This document shows, piece after piece, positions 43,028 through 52,193 of a stretch of DNA of 64,000 nt (positions are counted from its first letter, which is position 1; each line of letters opens with the position of its first letter). The stretch comes from Croceicoccus sediminis (GTDB taxonomy: Bacteria > Pseudomonadota > Alphaproteobacteria > Sphingomonadales > Sphingomonadaceae). The translations under genes and the position numbers were made by a program. Where the stretch lies: contig NZ_SUNC01000003.1 of assembly GCF_007570835.1 (NCBI RefSeq), positions 470,946-534,945 on the forward strand, read 5' to 3'. The notes under the pieces are model-generated. The model had not been told where the DNA came from and did not search any database. It was given only the letters and a program-made list of their open reading frames with translations.

Positions 43028-45274
43028 TCACTGATCGCGCAGCGCCGCCTGAACGTCGATCACGCGTACCCCGCTGTCATCGGTGCTGACACCGCTTTTC
43101 TGGCGGTTCTGCGCGCCCTGCTGGCCTTGCCTACCCTGCTGCCCCTGGCGGCCCTGCTGCGGTTCCTGCTTGCCGGTCGCACGGTCGAGGAAATCCTCGT
43201 CCACCGCGGGCGGCGCGGCGGGCGACATGCCGTCGGGACCGTAGCCGCCATCGCGATAGCCGCGATCGTCCTCGTACCCCGGTTGCGGGTCGCCCGGACG
43301 CCAGCCATCGTCGGGCGGAGCGACATAGCTGCCGTCCGGCCCGCCGCCATAAGGCTCGATCCGGTTGCCTTCCTCGTCGACGAAGTAATAGTCGCCGGGC
43401 TGGCCGAACCATGCCTCGTCGTCGGGCTCCAGCTGCCATGACGGAAGTTTCACCTCGGTATCGAACTGTTCGACCGGGCGCTTGGCCACGGCGACTTTCA
43501 TGTAATCGGCAAAGGCGCGCGCGGGCGCGGTGCCGCCCTGAAGGCCGGGCACACGCTTCGCATCGTCGCGGCCCATCCACACGCCGGTGGTGATCCCGCT
43601 GGAAAAGCCGAGGAACCAGCCGTCCTTGTTCGAAGAGGTCGTGCCCGTCTTGCCCGCGACAGGCCGCCCGATCTGGGCCGCGCGGCCCGTACCGATGGAA
43701 ACCGCGGTCTGCAGCAGGTCGGTCATCTGCGCCGCGACATAGGGCGCGACCAGAAGCTGTTCGCGCGATCCGCGCCGTTCATACAGCAGTTCCCCGCTCG
43801 ACGAAGTGACGCGCGTGATGCCGTAAGGTTCGACCGACGTGCCCTTGGCGGCAACCGCGGCAAAGGCGCGGGTCAGGTCGATCACGCGCACTTCCGATGC
43901 GCCCAGCACCATCGAGGGGTAAGTGGAAATCGGCGAAGTAATCCCGAAACGCTGCGCCATCGAAGCGACCGTGCCGAACCCGACGTCGTTGCCAAGCTGT
44001 GCTGCGACGGTGTTCTTGGAATAGGCAAAGGCCGCGCGCACGTCGATCAGGCCGGCATAGTTGCCGCCCGAATTGCGCGGGCTCCACCCGTCGATGGTGA
44101 TCGGCTTGTCCTCCACCGGCGTATCGGGCGTGAAGCCCGCTTCCAGCGCGGCGAGATAGACGAACAGCTTCCATGCCGAACCGGGCTGACGCAGCGCATC
44201 GGTCGCGCGGTTGAAGTTGCTTTCGACGTAGTCGGTGCCGCCCACCATCGCCAGGATCGCGCCGTCGCGGTCGAGGCTGACCAGGGCGCCCTGCGCGCCC
44301 TTGGGCACGTTGTTCTTGATCGCGGTGGTCGCCGCGCGCTGCATCCCGACGTCGAGCGTGGTCCACACCTCGATCGGCTCGAACGTGTCGGGCACGATGA
44401 AGTCGAGCTGCGGCAGCACCCAGTCGGTGAAATAGCGCACCGAGTTCTGGCCGTATTCGGGTTTCAGCTCGATCGTGTCGAGATCGACGTCCGCCGCCTC
44501 TCCGGCCGTGATGAAACCCTGCTGCTGCATGAGCGCGAGAACGGTGCCCGCACGGCCCACGGCGGCTTCGGCATCGGCGGTCGGCGAATAGCGCGAGGGC
44601 GCCTTGACCAGGCCCGCGATGATCGCGGCCTCGCCTACCGACAGTTCGTCCGCCGGGTGGCTGAAGAACAGTCGGCTGGCAGAATCGATTCCATAGGCAC
44701 CGCCGCCGAAATAGACCTTGTTGAGATAGAGCTCGAGGATCTGCTCTTTCGTGAACTTGCGTTCGAGCGCGAGTGCCAGGATCGCCTCGCGCACCTTGCG
44801 GTCAAAGGTCTTGTTGTTGTTCAGGAAGATATTGCGCGCCAGCTGCTGCGTGATCGTCGACCCGCCCTGCCGGAACGCACCGCTCTCCACGCGCACTTTC
44901 AACGAACGAAGCACACCGATGGGGTCGACGCCGAAGTGATCGTAAAAACGCCGATCCTCCACCGCGATCATCGCGTTGCGCATCGAATCGGGGATCTGGT
45001 CGTAAGTCAGCCAACGGCCGTAGCTGGGCCCGATGGACACGATCTCGCGCCCGTCGCGCGCGCGCACGACGATGGTCTGGCCATGTTCGCTGGCCTTGAG
45101 CGAGGAATAGCTGGGGAGCGAGTTCTTGGTCGTCCAGACCGCGATGGCCAGCGCCGCCACGGCCAGCAGGCCGACGACCACGCCGGTCAGGACCAGCCGC
45201 TTCAGCCAGCGTCCCACGAAGGAACCGCCGCCACTATCTTCACGCTTGCTGCGCCGCCGTTTTTGCCTGGCCAT
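43028..45274 (-). CDS. Penicillin-binding protein 1A (bifunctional glycosyltransferase-transpeptidase)
   Basis: 748 residues, class A PBP. A basic cytoplasmic tail and one membrane anchor (about 26-48) come first. The GT51 domain has Glu106 in AVEDRRFYDHFG and GGSTITQQLARN. The transpeptidase domain has Ser366 and Lys369 in PGSAWK, then YSKNT and the KTGTT triad. The last ~125 residues are unusual: a Tyr/Gly/Pro/Asp-rich segment, then a Gln/Gly-rich run (QEPQQGRQGQQGRQGQQG) and a short conserved-looking end, VRVIDVQAALRDQ. It synthesises and cross-links peptidoglycan. It starts 95 bases after msrB. Confidence 0.94.
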   Translation of the reverse strand: MARQKRRRSKREDSGGGSFVGRWLKRLVLTGVVVGLLAVAALAIAVWTTKNSLPSYSSLKASEHGQTIVVRARDGREIVSIGPSYGRWLTYDQIPDSMRNAMIAVEDRRFYDHFGVDPIGVLRSLKVRVESGAFRQGGSTITQQLARNIFLNNNKTFDRKVREAILALALERKFTKEQILELYLNKVYFGGGAYGIDSASRLFFSHPADELSVGEAAIIAGLVKAPSRYSPTADAEAAVGRAGTVLALMQQQGFITAGEAADVDLDTIELKPEYGQNSVRYFTDWVLPQLDFIVPDTFEPIEVWTTLDVGMQRAATTAIKNNVPKGAQGALVSLDRDGAILAMVGGTDYVESNFNRATDALRQPGSAWKLFVYLAALEAGFTPDTPVEDKPITIDGWSPRNSGGNYAGLIDVRAAFAYSKNTVAAQLGNDVGFGTVASMAQRFGITSPISTYPSMVLGASEVRVIDLTRAFAAVAAKGTSVEPYGITRVTSSSGELLYERRGSREQLLVAPYVAAQMTDLLQTAVSIGTGRAAQIGRPVAGKTGTTSSNKDGWFLGFSSGITTGVWMGRDDAKRVPGLQGGTAPARAFADYMKVAVAKRPVEQFDTEVKLPSWQLEPDDEAWFGQPGDYYFVDEEGNRIEPYGGGPDGSYVAPPDDGWRPGDPQPGYEDDRGYRDGGYGPDGMSPAAPPAVDEDFLDRATGKQEPQQGRQGQQGRQGQQGAQNRQKSGVSTDDSGVRVIDVQAALRDQ

Positions 45275-45369
45275 TGCCGCCCGTCAGTCAGCCCGGCAGT
45301 GCCGGGGAATAAAACATGGCCGCTTTATGGCCAGGATCCGTCTAACGCTGGCTGAACAGCCGTGCGCGG

Positions 45370-45786
45370 TCAATCGCCCGACCCATCCTTTTCCGCCTCG
45401 AAATCGAGAGCGGCGCTGTTGATGCAATACCGCAGGCCGCCCGCTTCGGGCGGGCCATCGGGAAAGACGTGGCCAAGGTGGCCGTCGCAGTTGGAGCAGA
45501 CGACCTCTGTACGGACCATCCCGAACGAGGTGTCGCTGTGTTCGGTGATGCTGTCGCCTTCGCTGGGTTTGGTGAAAGCGGGCCAGCCGCAGCCCGAATT
45601 GTACTTGGCGTCGGATTCGAACAGCTTCTGCCCGCATCCGGCGCAGTAATATTCGCCCTCTTCGTAGAACTTGTCGTACTTGCCGGTATAGGCCCGCTCG
45701 GTCCCGGCTTCACGCAGAACGTGATACTGCTCGGGGCTCAGCTTTTCGCGCCATTCGGCCTCTGTCCGGCCGGTCTTGTCGGTCAT
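45370..45786 (-). CDS. msrB: Peptide-methionine (R)-S-oxide reductase
   Basis: 138 residues from ATG 45786, two bases after the NfeD stop. It repairs R-methionine sulfoxide in proteins. A zinc site is formed by Cys48, Cys51, Cys97 and Cys100 (YYCAGCGQ; VVCSNCDGH); the catalytic cysteine is Cys121 in RYCINSAAL, and Cys66 in SGCGWPAF may resolve it. No signal peptide, so cytosolic. It is the last gene of paraslipin-NfeD-msrB. Confidence 0.95.
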   Translation of the reverse strand: MTDKTGRTEAEWREKLSPEQYHVLREAGTERAYTGKYDKFYEEGEYYCAGCGQKLFESDAKYNSGCGWPAFTKPSEGDSITEHSDTSFGMVRTEVVCSNCDGHLGHVFPDGPPEAGGLRYCINSAALDFEAEKDGSGD

Positions 45787-45788
45787 GA

Positions 45789-46277
45789 TCAATCCTGCGT
45801 GATGCTTTTCGGTTCTGCAGGAACATGGGTAGCCGGGACCGGCCCTACAAGCAGGACCGACCCGTCATGCCCGGTGACGACCAGCCGCGTGCCGACCGGC
45901 GCATCATCGCCATGAGCCAGCCATTCGCCATCGCCCAGCCGCACGCGCCCCTCGCCCCCGTCGATAGCCTGCGTCACGACGACGCGGGTGCCGACCAGCC
46001 GCGCGCCCTTGTCGTTCATCAGCGGATCGGTCGTTTCCACGCCCGCGTAATCGAACCAGCGCCGCGCGGCGAAAACCGAGAATGCGGAAAAGACGATGAA
46101 CGAAAGGACCTGGATGGCGGTCTCTATGTCGGAGACCGCAGTGATCAGACCGGTCAGGAACGCGGCAGAGGCCATCCAGATCAGGAAATATCCCGGCGCG
46201 ATCATTTCCGCCCCGGCCAGCACCAGCCCCAGGATCAGCCAGAGCCAAGTCGCATCGAGATCGCCCAGCCAGTCCAT
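45789..46277 (-). CDS. NfeD-like membrane protein
   Basis: 162 residues with three to four closely packed transmembrane segments (about 8-80: WLWLILGLVLAGAEMIAPGYFLIWMASAAFLTGLI and AIQVLSFIVFSAFSVFAARRW), followed by an OB-fold-like C-terminal domain (GARLVGTRVVVTQAIDGGEGRVRLGDGEWLA). NfeD proteins pair with SPFH/paraslipin proteins, whose gene is directly upstream with a 6-base gap. The pair is thought to shape membrane microdomains; the mechanism is not settled. Confidence 0.9.
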   Translation of the reverse strand: MDWLGDLDATWLWLILGLVLAGAEMIAPGYFLIWMASAAFLTGLITAVSDIETAIQVLSFIVFSAFSVFAARRWFDYAGVETTDPLMNDKGARLVGTRVVVTQAIDGGEGRVRLGDGEWLAHGDDAPVGTRLVVTGHDGSVLLVGPVPATHVPAEPKSITQD

Positions 46278-46283
46278 TACCCG

Positions 46284-47270
46284 TCAGTCCCCGTAAGTGC
46301 GCGGAACGCTGGGGCGGCGGGCTTGGGCGCCTGCACCGGCATCGCCCGGCTGCGCGGCGCCTGCGGGCGGGGTCACCGCATCGCGTACCAGTTCGCCGAT
46401 CCCGCCTAGCGAGCCGATAAGCTGCGTCGCCTCGACCGGGAACAGGATGGTCTTGGCATTGGGTGACGTCGCGAACCCTTCCACCGCCTCGACATATTTC
46501 TGCGCGACGAAGTAGTTCAGCGCCTGCGTACCCGAAGACGCGATCGCCTCGGACACGACGCGGGTCGCCTCGGCCTCGGCCTGCGCTTCGCGTTCGCGCG
46601 CCTCGGCATCGCGGAAGGCCGATTCCTTGCGGCCTTCGGCATCGAGGATCCGGCTCTGTTTTTCACCCTCGGCACGCAGGATCGCGGCGGAGCGGTCGCC
46701 CTCAGCCTCAAGGATCTGGGCACGCTTCAGGCGTTCCGCCTTCATCTGGCGGGCCATGGCGTCGGAAATGTCACGCGGCGGGCGGATATCCATAATCTCC
46801 ACGCGGGTCACTTTCACGCCCCACGGCGAAGTCGCATGGTCCACCACCGAAAGCAGGCGCGCGTTGATGTCGTCCCGCTTCGACAGGGTTTCATCAAGAT
46901 CCATCGAGCCCATCACGGTGCGCAGGTTCGTGGTCGTCAGCGCCTGGATCGCGTTCTGCAGGCCCGACACTTCATAAGCCGCCTTGCCCGCGTCCAGCAC
47001 CTGGAAGAACACGACGGCATCCACGCCGACCATCGCGTTGTCCTTGGTGATGATTTCCTGCCCCGGAATGTCGAGGACTTGTTCCATCATGTTGATCTTG
47101 TGCCCGACGCGGTCGATCAGCGGCACGATGATATGAAGGCCCGGATTGGCAGGCTTGGTAAAGCGGCCCATCCGTTCGATCGTGTAGACGTAACCCTGCC
47201 GCACGACACGCACGCTGCTGAACAGAAAGATGACCAGCACCACCAGCAGGACGATGAGAAACAGATCCAT
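46284..47270 (-). CDS. Paraslipin/stomatin-like SPFH protein (QmcA-like)
   Basis: 328 residues from ATG 47270; the longer in-frame reading lacks support. One N-terminal membrane segment (MDLFLIVLLVVLVIFLFSSV) is followed by a SPFH domain (RQGYVYTIERMGRFTKPANPGLHIIVP, DIPGQEIITKDNAMVGVD) and a coiled coil rich in Glu/Arg/Ala. The C-terminus ends in a Pro/Ala-rich tail. It forms a pair with NfeD just downstream. Homologues such as E. coli QmcA form large membrane scaffolds. Confidence 0.92.
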   Translation of the reverse strand: MDLFLIVLLVVLVIFLFSSVRVVRQGYVYTIERMGRFTKPANPGLHIIVPLIDRVGHKINMMEQVLDIPGQEIITKDNAMVGVDAVVFFQVLDAGKAAYEVSGLQNAIQALTTTNLRTVMGSMDLDETLSKRDDINARLLSVVDHATSPWGVKVTRVEIMDIRPPRDISDAMARQMKAERLKRAQILEAEGDRSAAILRAEGEKQSRILDAEGRKESAFRDAEAREREAQAEAEATRVVSEAIASSGTQALNYFVAQKYVEAVEGFATSPNAKTILFPVEATQLIGSLGGIGELVRDAVTPPAGAAQPGDAGAGAQARRPSVPRTYGD

Positions 47271-47367
47271 GCGTTTCGACCCCCGTTTACCCCGCGCGTG
47301 ACCGCCGATCCGCGGGCCGGCACGCACGATATTTCATTGCCGACAGTCGCTTGCTGCCGCGTGTGGG

Positions 47368-48045
47368 TCAATAGTGCGTCTTTTCCTCCGGCTTGGCCAG
47401 TTGGAAACAGGTGCCGATGTCATAGCGCTGCACCCCGCCGGGCGCCTGCGCGGTTTCGGCCACGCTTTTCGCCTCCACCGCAAGCACCGCATCGGCCTCG
47501 CCTTGCGTACGGCCCTGCTGCGCCAGTTCGCGGCGAGCGCGCGATTCCAGCACCGTGGTCAGCGTCAGCAGGTCCTTGGCCCGATTGCTCAGCCCCTCGG
47601 TATTGTGAACCTCTTCATAGGACATGCGCAGGATCGCGGCGCACTGCGCCAGGTTCGGCTCGATCAGCGGTTCGACCCTGGCATCGAGAAGCGACAGGCA
47701 GGGCGGCATGACCGCAGCCAGAACGCCGTCGGCATCGCCTTCCTGAACCGCCTGCGCCTGAAGTCCGGCTGCCGCATCGCGCATGGCGCCTGCCACCTGC
47801 TCCTTGCTCCACCCTGCATCAATCAGCGCCGCGCCGGTGCGCACCATGTATTCGCGGCCGCGCCAGCCCAGCGGCGGATAATCCTGCATCGCCCCGCGCT
47901 GCTGTTCTCCCGCAACGATGGCAAAGGCCGCCGAACAGCGGACGGCGGCGCGGTTTTCTGCCGAGAGCACGGGACTATCCGGCGTACCCTGCAGCAAGAA
48001 CAAAGGGGCGGCAAAAGCCATGAGGTGCGGTAAGAGACTGATCAT
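47368..48045 (-). CDS. Secreted or periplasmic protein of unknown function
   Basis: 225 residues. The first ~18 residues (MISLLPHLMAFAAPLFLL) look like a signal peptide without lipobox. The rest is largely helical, with four scattered cysteines (RCSAAF, PPCLSL, AQCAAIL, GTCFQL) that could form two disulfides in the periplasm. ALIDAGWSKEQVAGAMRDAAAGLQ and VLAAVMPPCLSLLD are its most regular parts. It is divergent from the sensor kinase and precedes the paraslipin gene by 97 bases. No family recognised. Confidence 0.75.
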   Translation of the reverse strand: MISLLPHLMAFAAPLFLLQGTPDSPVLSAENRAAVRCSAAFAIVAGEQQRGAMQDYPPLGWRGREYMVRTGAALIDAGWSKEQVAGAMRDAAAGLQAQAVQEGDADGVLAAVMPPCLSLLDARVEPLIEPNLAQCAAILRMSYEEVHNTEGLSNRAKDLLTLTTVLESRARRELAQQGRTQGEADAVLAVEAKSVAETAQAPGGVQRYDIGTCFQLAKPEEKTHY

Positions 48046-48149
48046 CGCGGCGATTGTTGCCCTGAAAGCATAGGCGGGGTCAAATTGTCTGAGGGACTGA
48101 CATGGTTGTCATTTGATCTCGCGGTTTTTGAGGCTATCTACGACCTGCA

Positions 48150-49649
48150 ATGGCGTACAACCCTGAGGATATGAACGGCCCCGCCCTCGGCGGTGTCGAC
48201 GATGCGGATCGGCGTCTTGCCGAGCTTGACGCGTACGATATCCTCGATACCGAGGCCGAGCGCAGTTTCGACGATATCGTGTTCCTGGCCAAGAACGCCT
48301 GCGAAACGCCCGTCGCGCTCGTCAGCCTCGTCGACGACCATCGCCAGTGGTTCAAGGCACGTGTCGGTTTCGATGGCTGCGAAACGCCGCTGGGGTCCTC
48401 GGTTTGCCGTCACGGCCTTGCCTCGCGCAACTTGCTGATCATCCCCGATCTCTCCGCCGATCCACGCACGCGCGACAATCCGCTGGTGAAGGACGATCCT
48501 TGCATCCGTTTCTACGCCGGCGCCCCGCTCGTCACGCCGCGCGGGACGGCGATCGGGATGCTCTGCGTGATCGATACGCAGGTTCGAGAAGCCGGCCTAA
48601 CCAGCGATCAGCAACGTTCGCTCCAGGCGCTGGCGAACCAGGTCATCAGCCAGTTCGAGCTGCGCAAGTCGATCCGGGACAAGGACGCCGCGATCGAGCA
48701 TGAGCGTGCCGAGGCCGAAGTGCAGCGCCGCGCCCTCGAACGCCTGCAACTGGCCGAGGAGGCGGGCAACGTCGGCGCCTTCGAAGTCGACTTCGCGCAA
48801 GAGCGCATTGTCGGCACGCGCGAATTCTGGCGCATCCACGGGCTCGAGGAAGCGACATCCTACTCGATCGATGAAGTGAACCGGCTTGTCGGGGGTTCCG
48901 AGGCGATCAGCGCTGCCCTGCGTTCGGCGGAGGTCGATCGGGGCGAATTCGCGATCCGCCGTGCCAACGACAATGCAGAACGGTGGATCGAAGTGCGCAC
49001 GCAGCCCATTCGCGACGATCGCGGCAATGTCGTCGGGTTGACCGGCGTGGTCGGCGACGTCACCGAACAGCGCGCGATCAATAACGAGATTTCGCACCGG
49101 CTGAAAAACACGCTGGCCCTGGTCCAGGCGATTGCCGGGCACACCATGCGGCAGATTCCCGATCCGGAACCGGTGCACGAGTTTAATCGCCGCGTGTCCG
49201 CGTTGGCGACCGCGCACGATATCCTGCTCAGCCGTACGCAGGCCGCGGCGGGCGTGATGGAACTGGCCGAAGGCGTCCTGTCCCGCCTCTCCATCGGCGA
49301 ACGGGTCGACCGGTCCGGCCCCGATGTGAAACTGGCCTCACGATCGACACTGGTGCTTTCGATGCTGATGCACGAACTGGGCACCAACGCGATGAAGTAC
49401 GGCGCGCTTTCGGGGCCGGAAGGCCGCGTGAGCATGAAAGTCTCGACCGAAAAGCGCGAGGACGAGGACTGGCTGGTGATCGGATGGATGGAAAGCGGCG
49501 GCCCCACGGTCATTGCGCCCGACCGGAAGGGCCTTGGCGCACGGCTCATCGAACGCGGCATCGCGCCCGATGGAGAGGTCGATGTGGTCTACGACCACAA
49601 CGGATTGCTGGTGACGATCGCGGCACCGATGTCGCAAGTCGGCGCCTGA
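48150..49649 (+). CDS. GAF-PAS sensor histidine kinase of the HWE family
   Basis: 499 residues, no transmembrane segment. A GAF domain covers about 25-175 (RSFDDIVFLAKNACETPVALVSLVDDHRQWFKARVGF), a PAS domain about 190-305 (NVGAFEVDFAQERIVGTREFWRIHGLEE, WIEVRTQPIRDDRG). The kinase core has His316 in SHRLKNTLALVQAIAGH and the N-box HELGTNAMKYGALS at about 408. PAS lacks the flavin cysteine motif of LOV domains. HWE kinases in sphingomonads often feed the PhyR general stress response, but no response regulator lies nearby. The signal is unknown. Confidence 0.9.
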   Translation: MAYNPEDMNGPALGGVDDADRRLAELDAYDILDTEAERSFDDIVFLAKNACETPVALVSLVDDHRQWFKARVGFDGCETPLGSSVCRHGLASRNLLIIPDLSADPRTRDNPLVKDDPCIRFYAGAPLVTPRGTAIGMLCVIDTQVREAGLTSDQQRSLQALANQVISQFELRKSIRDKDAAIEHERAEAEVQRRALERLQLAEEAGNVGAFEVDFAQERIVGTREFWRIHGLEEATSYSIDEVNRLVGGSEAISAALRSAEVDRGEFAIRRANDNAERWIEVRTQPIRDDRGNVVGLTGVVGDVTEQRAINNEISHRLKNTLALVQAIAGHTMRQIPDPEPVHEFNRRVSALATAHDILLSRTQAAAGVMELAEGVLSRLSIGERVDRSGPDVKLASRSTLVLSMLMHELGTNAMKYGALSGPEGRVSMKVSTEKREDEDWLVIGWMESGGPTVIAPDRKGLGARLIERGIAPDGEVDVVYDHNGLLVTIAAPMSQVGA

Positions 49650-49671
49650 CCCTCTTGTAGTATAAAAGCCG

Positions 49672-51180
49672 TCAGGCCCTTGGCGGCTGACGGCGATAGC
49701 TGAGCGCCTCTGCGATGTGGATGCGCCCGATGTCCGGCGCGCCGGCAAGGTCGGCGATCGTGCGCGCCACGCGCAGGATACGGACATAGCCGCGCGCCGA
49801 AAGCCGCATGGCATCTGCCGCCTGCATCAGGAGCTTTCGCCCGTCCTCGTCCGGCTGGGCGAAAGCGTCCAGCGCCTCGCCATCAAGGTCGGCATTGGTA
49901 CGCGCGGCAGTCCCTTCCAGCCGCGCGGTCTGAACGTCGCGCGCCCTCGCCACGCGGGCGGCGACCTGCGCGCTGCCTTCCACCGGCGGCGGCAGGGCAA
50001 GGTCGCGGGCCGACACGGGATCGACCTCGACGTGAAGATCGATCCGGTCGAGCAGCGGGCCGGACACCTTGGACTGGTAATCGGCCGCGCATTTCGGGGC
50101 CCGCGAACAGGCCAGCGCCGGATCGCCCAGGTGTCCGCACCGGCACGGGTTCATCGCCGCGATCAACTGCACGTTGGCCGGGAAAGTCACGTGCGCATTG
50201 GCGCGCGCCACGCTGACCTCGCGGGTTTCCAGCGGCTGGCGCAGCGAATCGAGTACGGCGCGCTGAAACTCGGGCAGTTCGTCGAGGAACAGGACGCCCA
50301 GATGCGCCAGGCTGACTTCGCCCGGCTTCACTTTCAGACCCCCACCCGTCAGCGCCGCCATCGACGCGGAATGATGCGGTGCGCGAAACGGGCGGGCGCG
50401 GCTGATCCGGCCATCTTCCAACAGCCCGGCAACCGACTGCACCATGCTCGTCTCCAACGCCTCTGCGCTGGTCAGCGGTGGCAGGATACCGGGCAGACAG
50501 GACGCCAGCAGCGACTTGCCCGCACCGGGCGGCCCGATCATCAGCAGGTTGTGTCCGCCCGCCGCCGCGATTTCCAGCGCACGCTTGGCGGTTTCCTGCC
50601 CCTTGACCTGCTTCATGTCCGCCTTGGGCGCGGCCATTTCGATCGCGCCAGCACTGGGCGCGGGCAATTGCTGTGTGCCTTTCAGGTGGTTGAGCAGGCT
50701 GATGAGGTCGGGCGCGGCGATCACCGCTTCGCCATCGGCCCACGCGGCCTCCGCCCCTTGCGATGCCGGGCAGATCAGCCGCTTGTCATCCGCCGCGGCG
50801 TGCATCGCGGCCAGCAGGACACCGGGCGAGGCGACGATTCGCCCGTCGAGCGCGAGTTCGCCCACCACGACGTGATCGGCCAGCTGTTCGGCATCGGTCA
50901 CGCCCATCGCGGCCAGCAGCGCCAACGCGACGGCAAGATCGTAGTGTGATCCTTCCTTGGGCAGGTCGGCGGGCGACAGGTTTATCGTGATCCGCTTGGG
51001 CGGAAGGGCCAGTCCCATCGCGGCAAGGGCGGCGCGAACGCGTTCGCGACTCTCTCCCACCGCCTTGTCGGGAAGGCCGACTATATTGAATGCCGGAAGG
51101 CCCGGTGCCAGCTGGCACTGGACCTCTACGCTGCGCGCCTCCAGCCCGAGATAGGCCACGGTGCGGACAAGTGCGACCAT
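49672..51180 (-). CDS. YifB/ComM-like Mg-chelatase-family AAA+ ATPase
   Basis: 502 residues from ATG 51180. The N-terminal Lon-like fold (AFNIVGLPDKAVGESRERVRAAL) is followed by the AAA+ core with Walker A MIGPPGAGKSLLAS, Walker B VLFLDELPEFQ, a cysteine-bearing segment (NPCRCGHLGDPALACSRAPKC) and sensor motifs SGPLLDRIDLHVEV. ComM is a hexameric helicase promoting branch migration during natural transformation; most bacteria carry this family without known competence. It is divergent from rpmH across 212 bases. Confidence 0.93.
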   Translation of the reverse strand: MVALVRTVAYLGLEARSVEVQCQLAPGLPAFNIVGLPDKAVGESRERVRAALAAMGLALPPKRITINLSPADLPKEGSHYDLAVALALLAAMGVTDAEQLADHVVVGELALDGRIVASPGVLLAAMHAAADDKRLICPASQGAEAAWADGEAVIAAPDLISLLNHLKGTQQLPAPSAGAIEMAAPKADMKQVKGQETAKRALEIAAAGGHNLLMIGPPGAGKSLLASCLPGILPPLTSAEALETSMVQSVAGLLEDGRISRARPFRAPHHSASMAALTGGGLKVKPGEVSLAHLGVLFLDELPEFQRAVLDSLRQPLETREVSVARANAHVTFPANVQLIAAMNPCRCGHLGDPALACSRAPKCAADYQSKVSGPLLDRIDLHVEVDPVSARDLALPPPVEGSAQVAARVARARDVQTARLEGTAARTNADLDGEALDAFAQPDEDGRKLLMQAADAMRLSARGYVRILRVARTIADLAGAPDIGRIHIAEALSYRRQPPRA

Positions 51181-51256
51181 GTGTTTGATACGACCCCGAA
51201 ATTTCCCTTGGCCGCTTCCATGGACCCGGCTATCGGCACGTGTCGAGAGGCGCTTT

Positions 51257-51272
51257 GCATGTAACCACATGC
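51257..51272. repeat. Hairpin-forming inverted repeat upstream of rpmH
   Basis: GCATGT and ACATGC are exact reverse complements around AACC, immediately before the -35 candidate of rpmH. It could bind a regulator or be incidental. Confidence 0.35.
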
Positions 51273-51301
51273 TTGACTCTGTTTCGCCATCCCCGTAACG
51301 G
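51273..51301 (+). promoter_or_regulatory. Candidate promoter of the rpmH-rnpA block
   Basis: TTGACT, a 17-base spacer, then TAACGG, about 92 bases before the rpmH ATG in the gap divergent from the ComM-like gene. The -35 is strong and the -10 weak, as is common in alphaproteobacteria. Confidence 0.45.
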
Positions 51302-51392
51302 CGCACGCACACAGGCGGTCGCCTTCACTGGCGGCCCTTTTTGTTCGTGCCGCACATGCGGCCATCAGTCGAAGATTTTTGAGGAATTCGCC

Positions 51393-51527
51393 ATGAAGCG
51401 CACTTTTCAGCCGAGCAACCTCGTGCGCAAGCGTCGCCACGGTTTCCGCGCTCGCACCGCCACCCCCGGTGGCCGCAAGGTGCTTCGCGCCCGTCGCGCC
51501 CGCGGCCGCAAGAAGCTCAGCGCCTGA
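51393..51527 (+). CDS. rpmH: 50S ribosomal protein L34
   Basis: 44 residues: [20 protein letters not shown] at the start, then [23 protein letters not shown], an almost textbook L34 sequence. Very basic; part of the large ribosomal subunit. TTTTGAGGAATT supplies the ribosome-binding site (GAGGA). First gene of the rpmH-rnpA-yidD-yidC-engB block. Confidence 0.98.
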   Translation: MKRTFQPSNLVRKRRHGFRARTATPGGRKVLRARRARGRKKLSA

Positions 51528-51543
51528 GCCTAAGCGCGTGTCC

Positions 51544-51565
51544 GCGTCCGGCAATATCCGGACGC
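51544..51565 (+). repeat. Perfect 8-bp stem-loop after rpmH
   Basis: GCGTCCGG and CCGGACGC pair around CAATAT, 17 bases after the rpmH stop. There is no T-run, so it may be an attenuating or RNA-stabilising structure rather than a terminator; L34 is made in large excess over the RnpA protein. Confidence 0.5.
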
Positions 51566-51770
51566 ACCGCCTTGCTCGACGGCCCGCGCCCATCTGGGTT
51601 TGCGGGCCGTTGCCGTTTGTACCGAACGCTACGCCGACCGATACAAACGACGGGGCGCGAAGCGACACCTGCAAGCGCGAACGCGCGCCCGAGCTTATGC
51701 GAGGAAGCCAAGCGGACCGGACGGTCCGCGCCCGGCGTCTGAGGGCAAAGGCGCAAGCCTTCAAACAAGC

Positions 51771-52193
51771 ATGACAAAACCGACCGTCATCCGAAAGCGA
51801 TCCGATTTCCTGGCCGCCAATCGCGGCATCAGGGTCGCCCGTCCCGGTTTCGTCCTGCTGGCGCGCCCCAACGGGCTCGACCCTGCGGCAATGCGCTATG
51901 GCATCACCGTGACCAAGCGAATCGGCAATGCAGTGGTGCGCAACCGGATGAAGCGGCGGTTTCGCGAATTGCTCTGGGCCAATCTTCCCGAACACGGCCT
52001 TGCCGGGCACGATCACATCCTGATTGGCCGTGACGGCGGGGTGGAGCGGGATTTCGACAAGCTGGGCGAGGAACTGCGCATGGCCCTGTCGCGCGCGCGC
52101 GAAGGCAAGGGCGATCCGCCGCGCAGCCGCAGGCCCGGACCGCGCCGCAACGGCCCGAAACAGGGCAATAGGCAGGAGACAAAGGGCACATGA
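51771..52193 (+). CDS. rnpA: Ribonuclease P protein component
   Basis: 140 residues from ATG 51771. The RNase P protein fold shows in [20 protein letters not shown] and the RNR motif [24 protein letters not shown]. It assists the RNase P RNA in tRNA 5' maturation. The C-terminal 25 residues are a basic Arg/Pro/Gly tail. The stop overlaps the yidD ATG. The 243-base gap before it (51528-51770) holds the stem-loop and nothing else I can name. Confidence 0.95.
   Translation: MTKPTVIRKRSDFLAANRGIRVARPGFVLLARPNGLDPAAMRYGITVTKRIGNAVVRNRMKRRFRELLWANLPEHGLAGHDHILIGRDGGVERDFDKLGEELRMALSRAREGKGDPPRSRRPGPRRNGPKQGNRQETKGT

Noticed and set aside
49672..51180. ComM-like ATPase as evidence of a competence locus
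   Set aside because: The family is nearly universal and no other competence gene is present.
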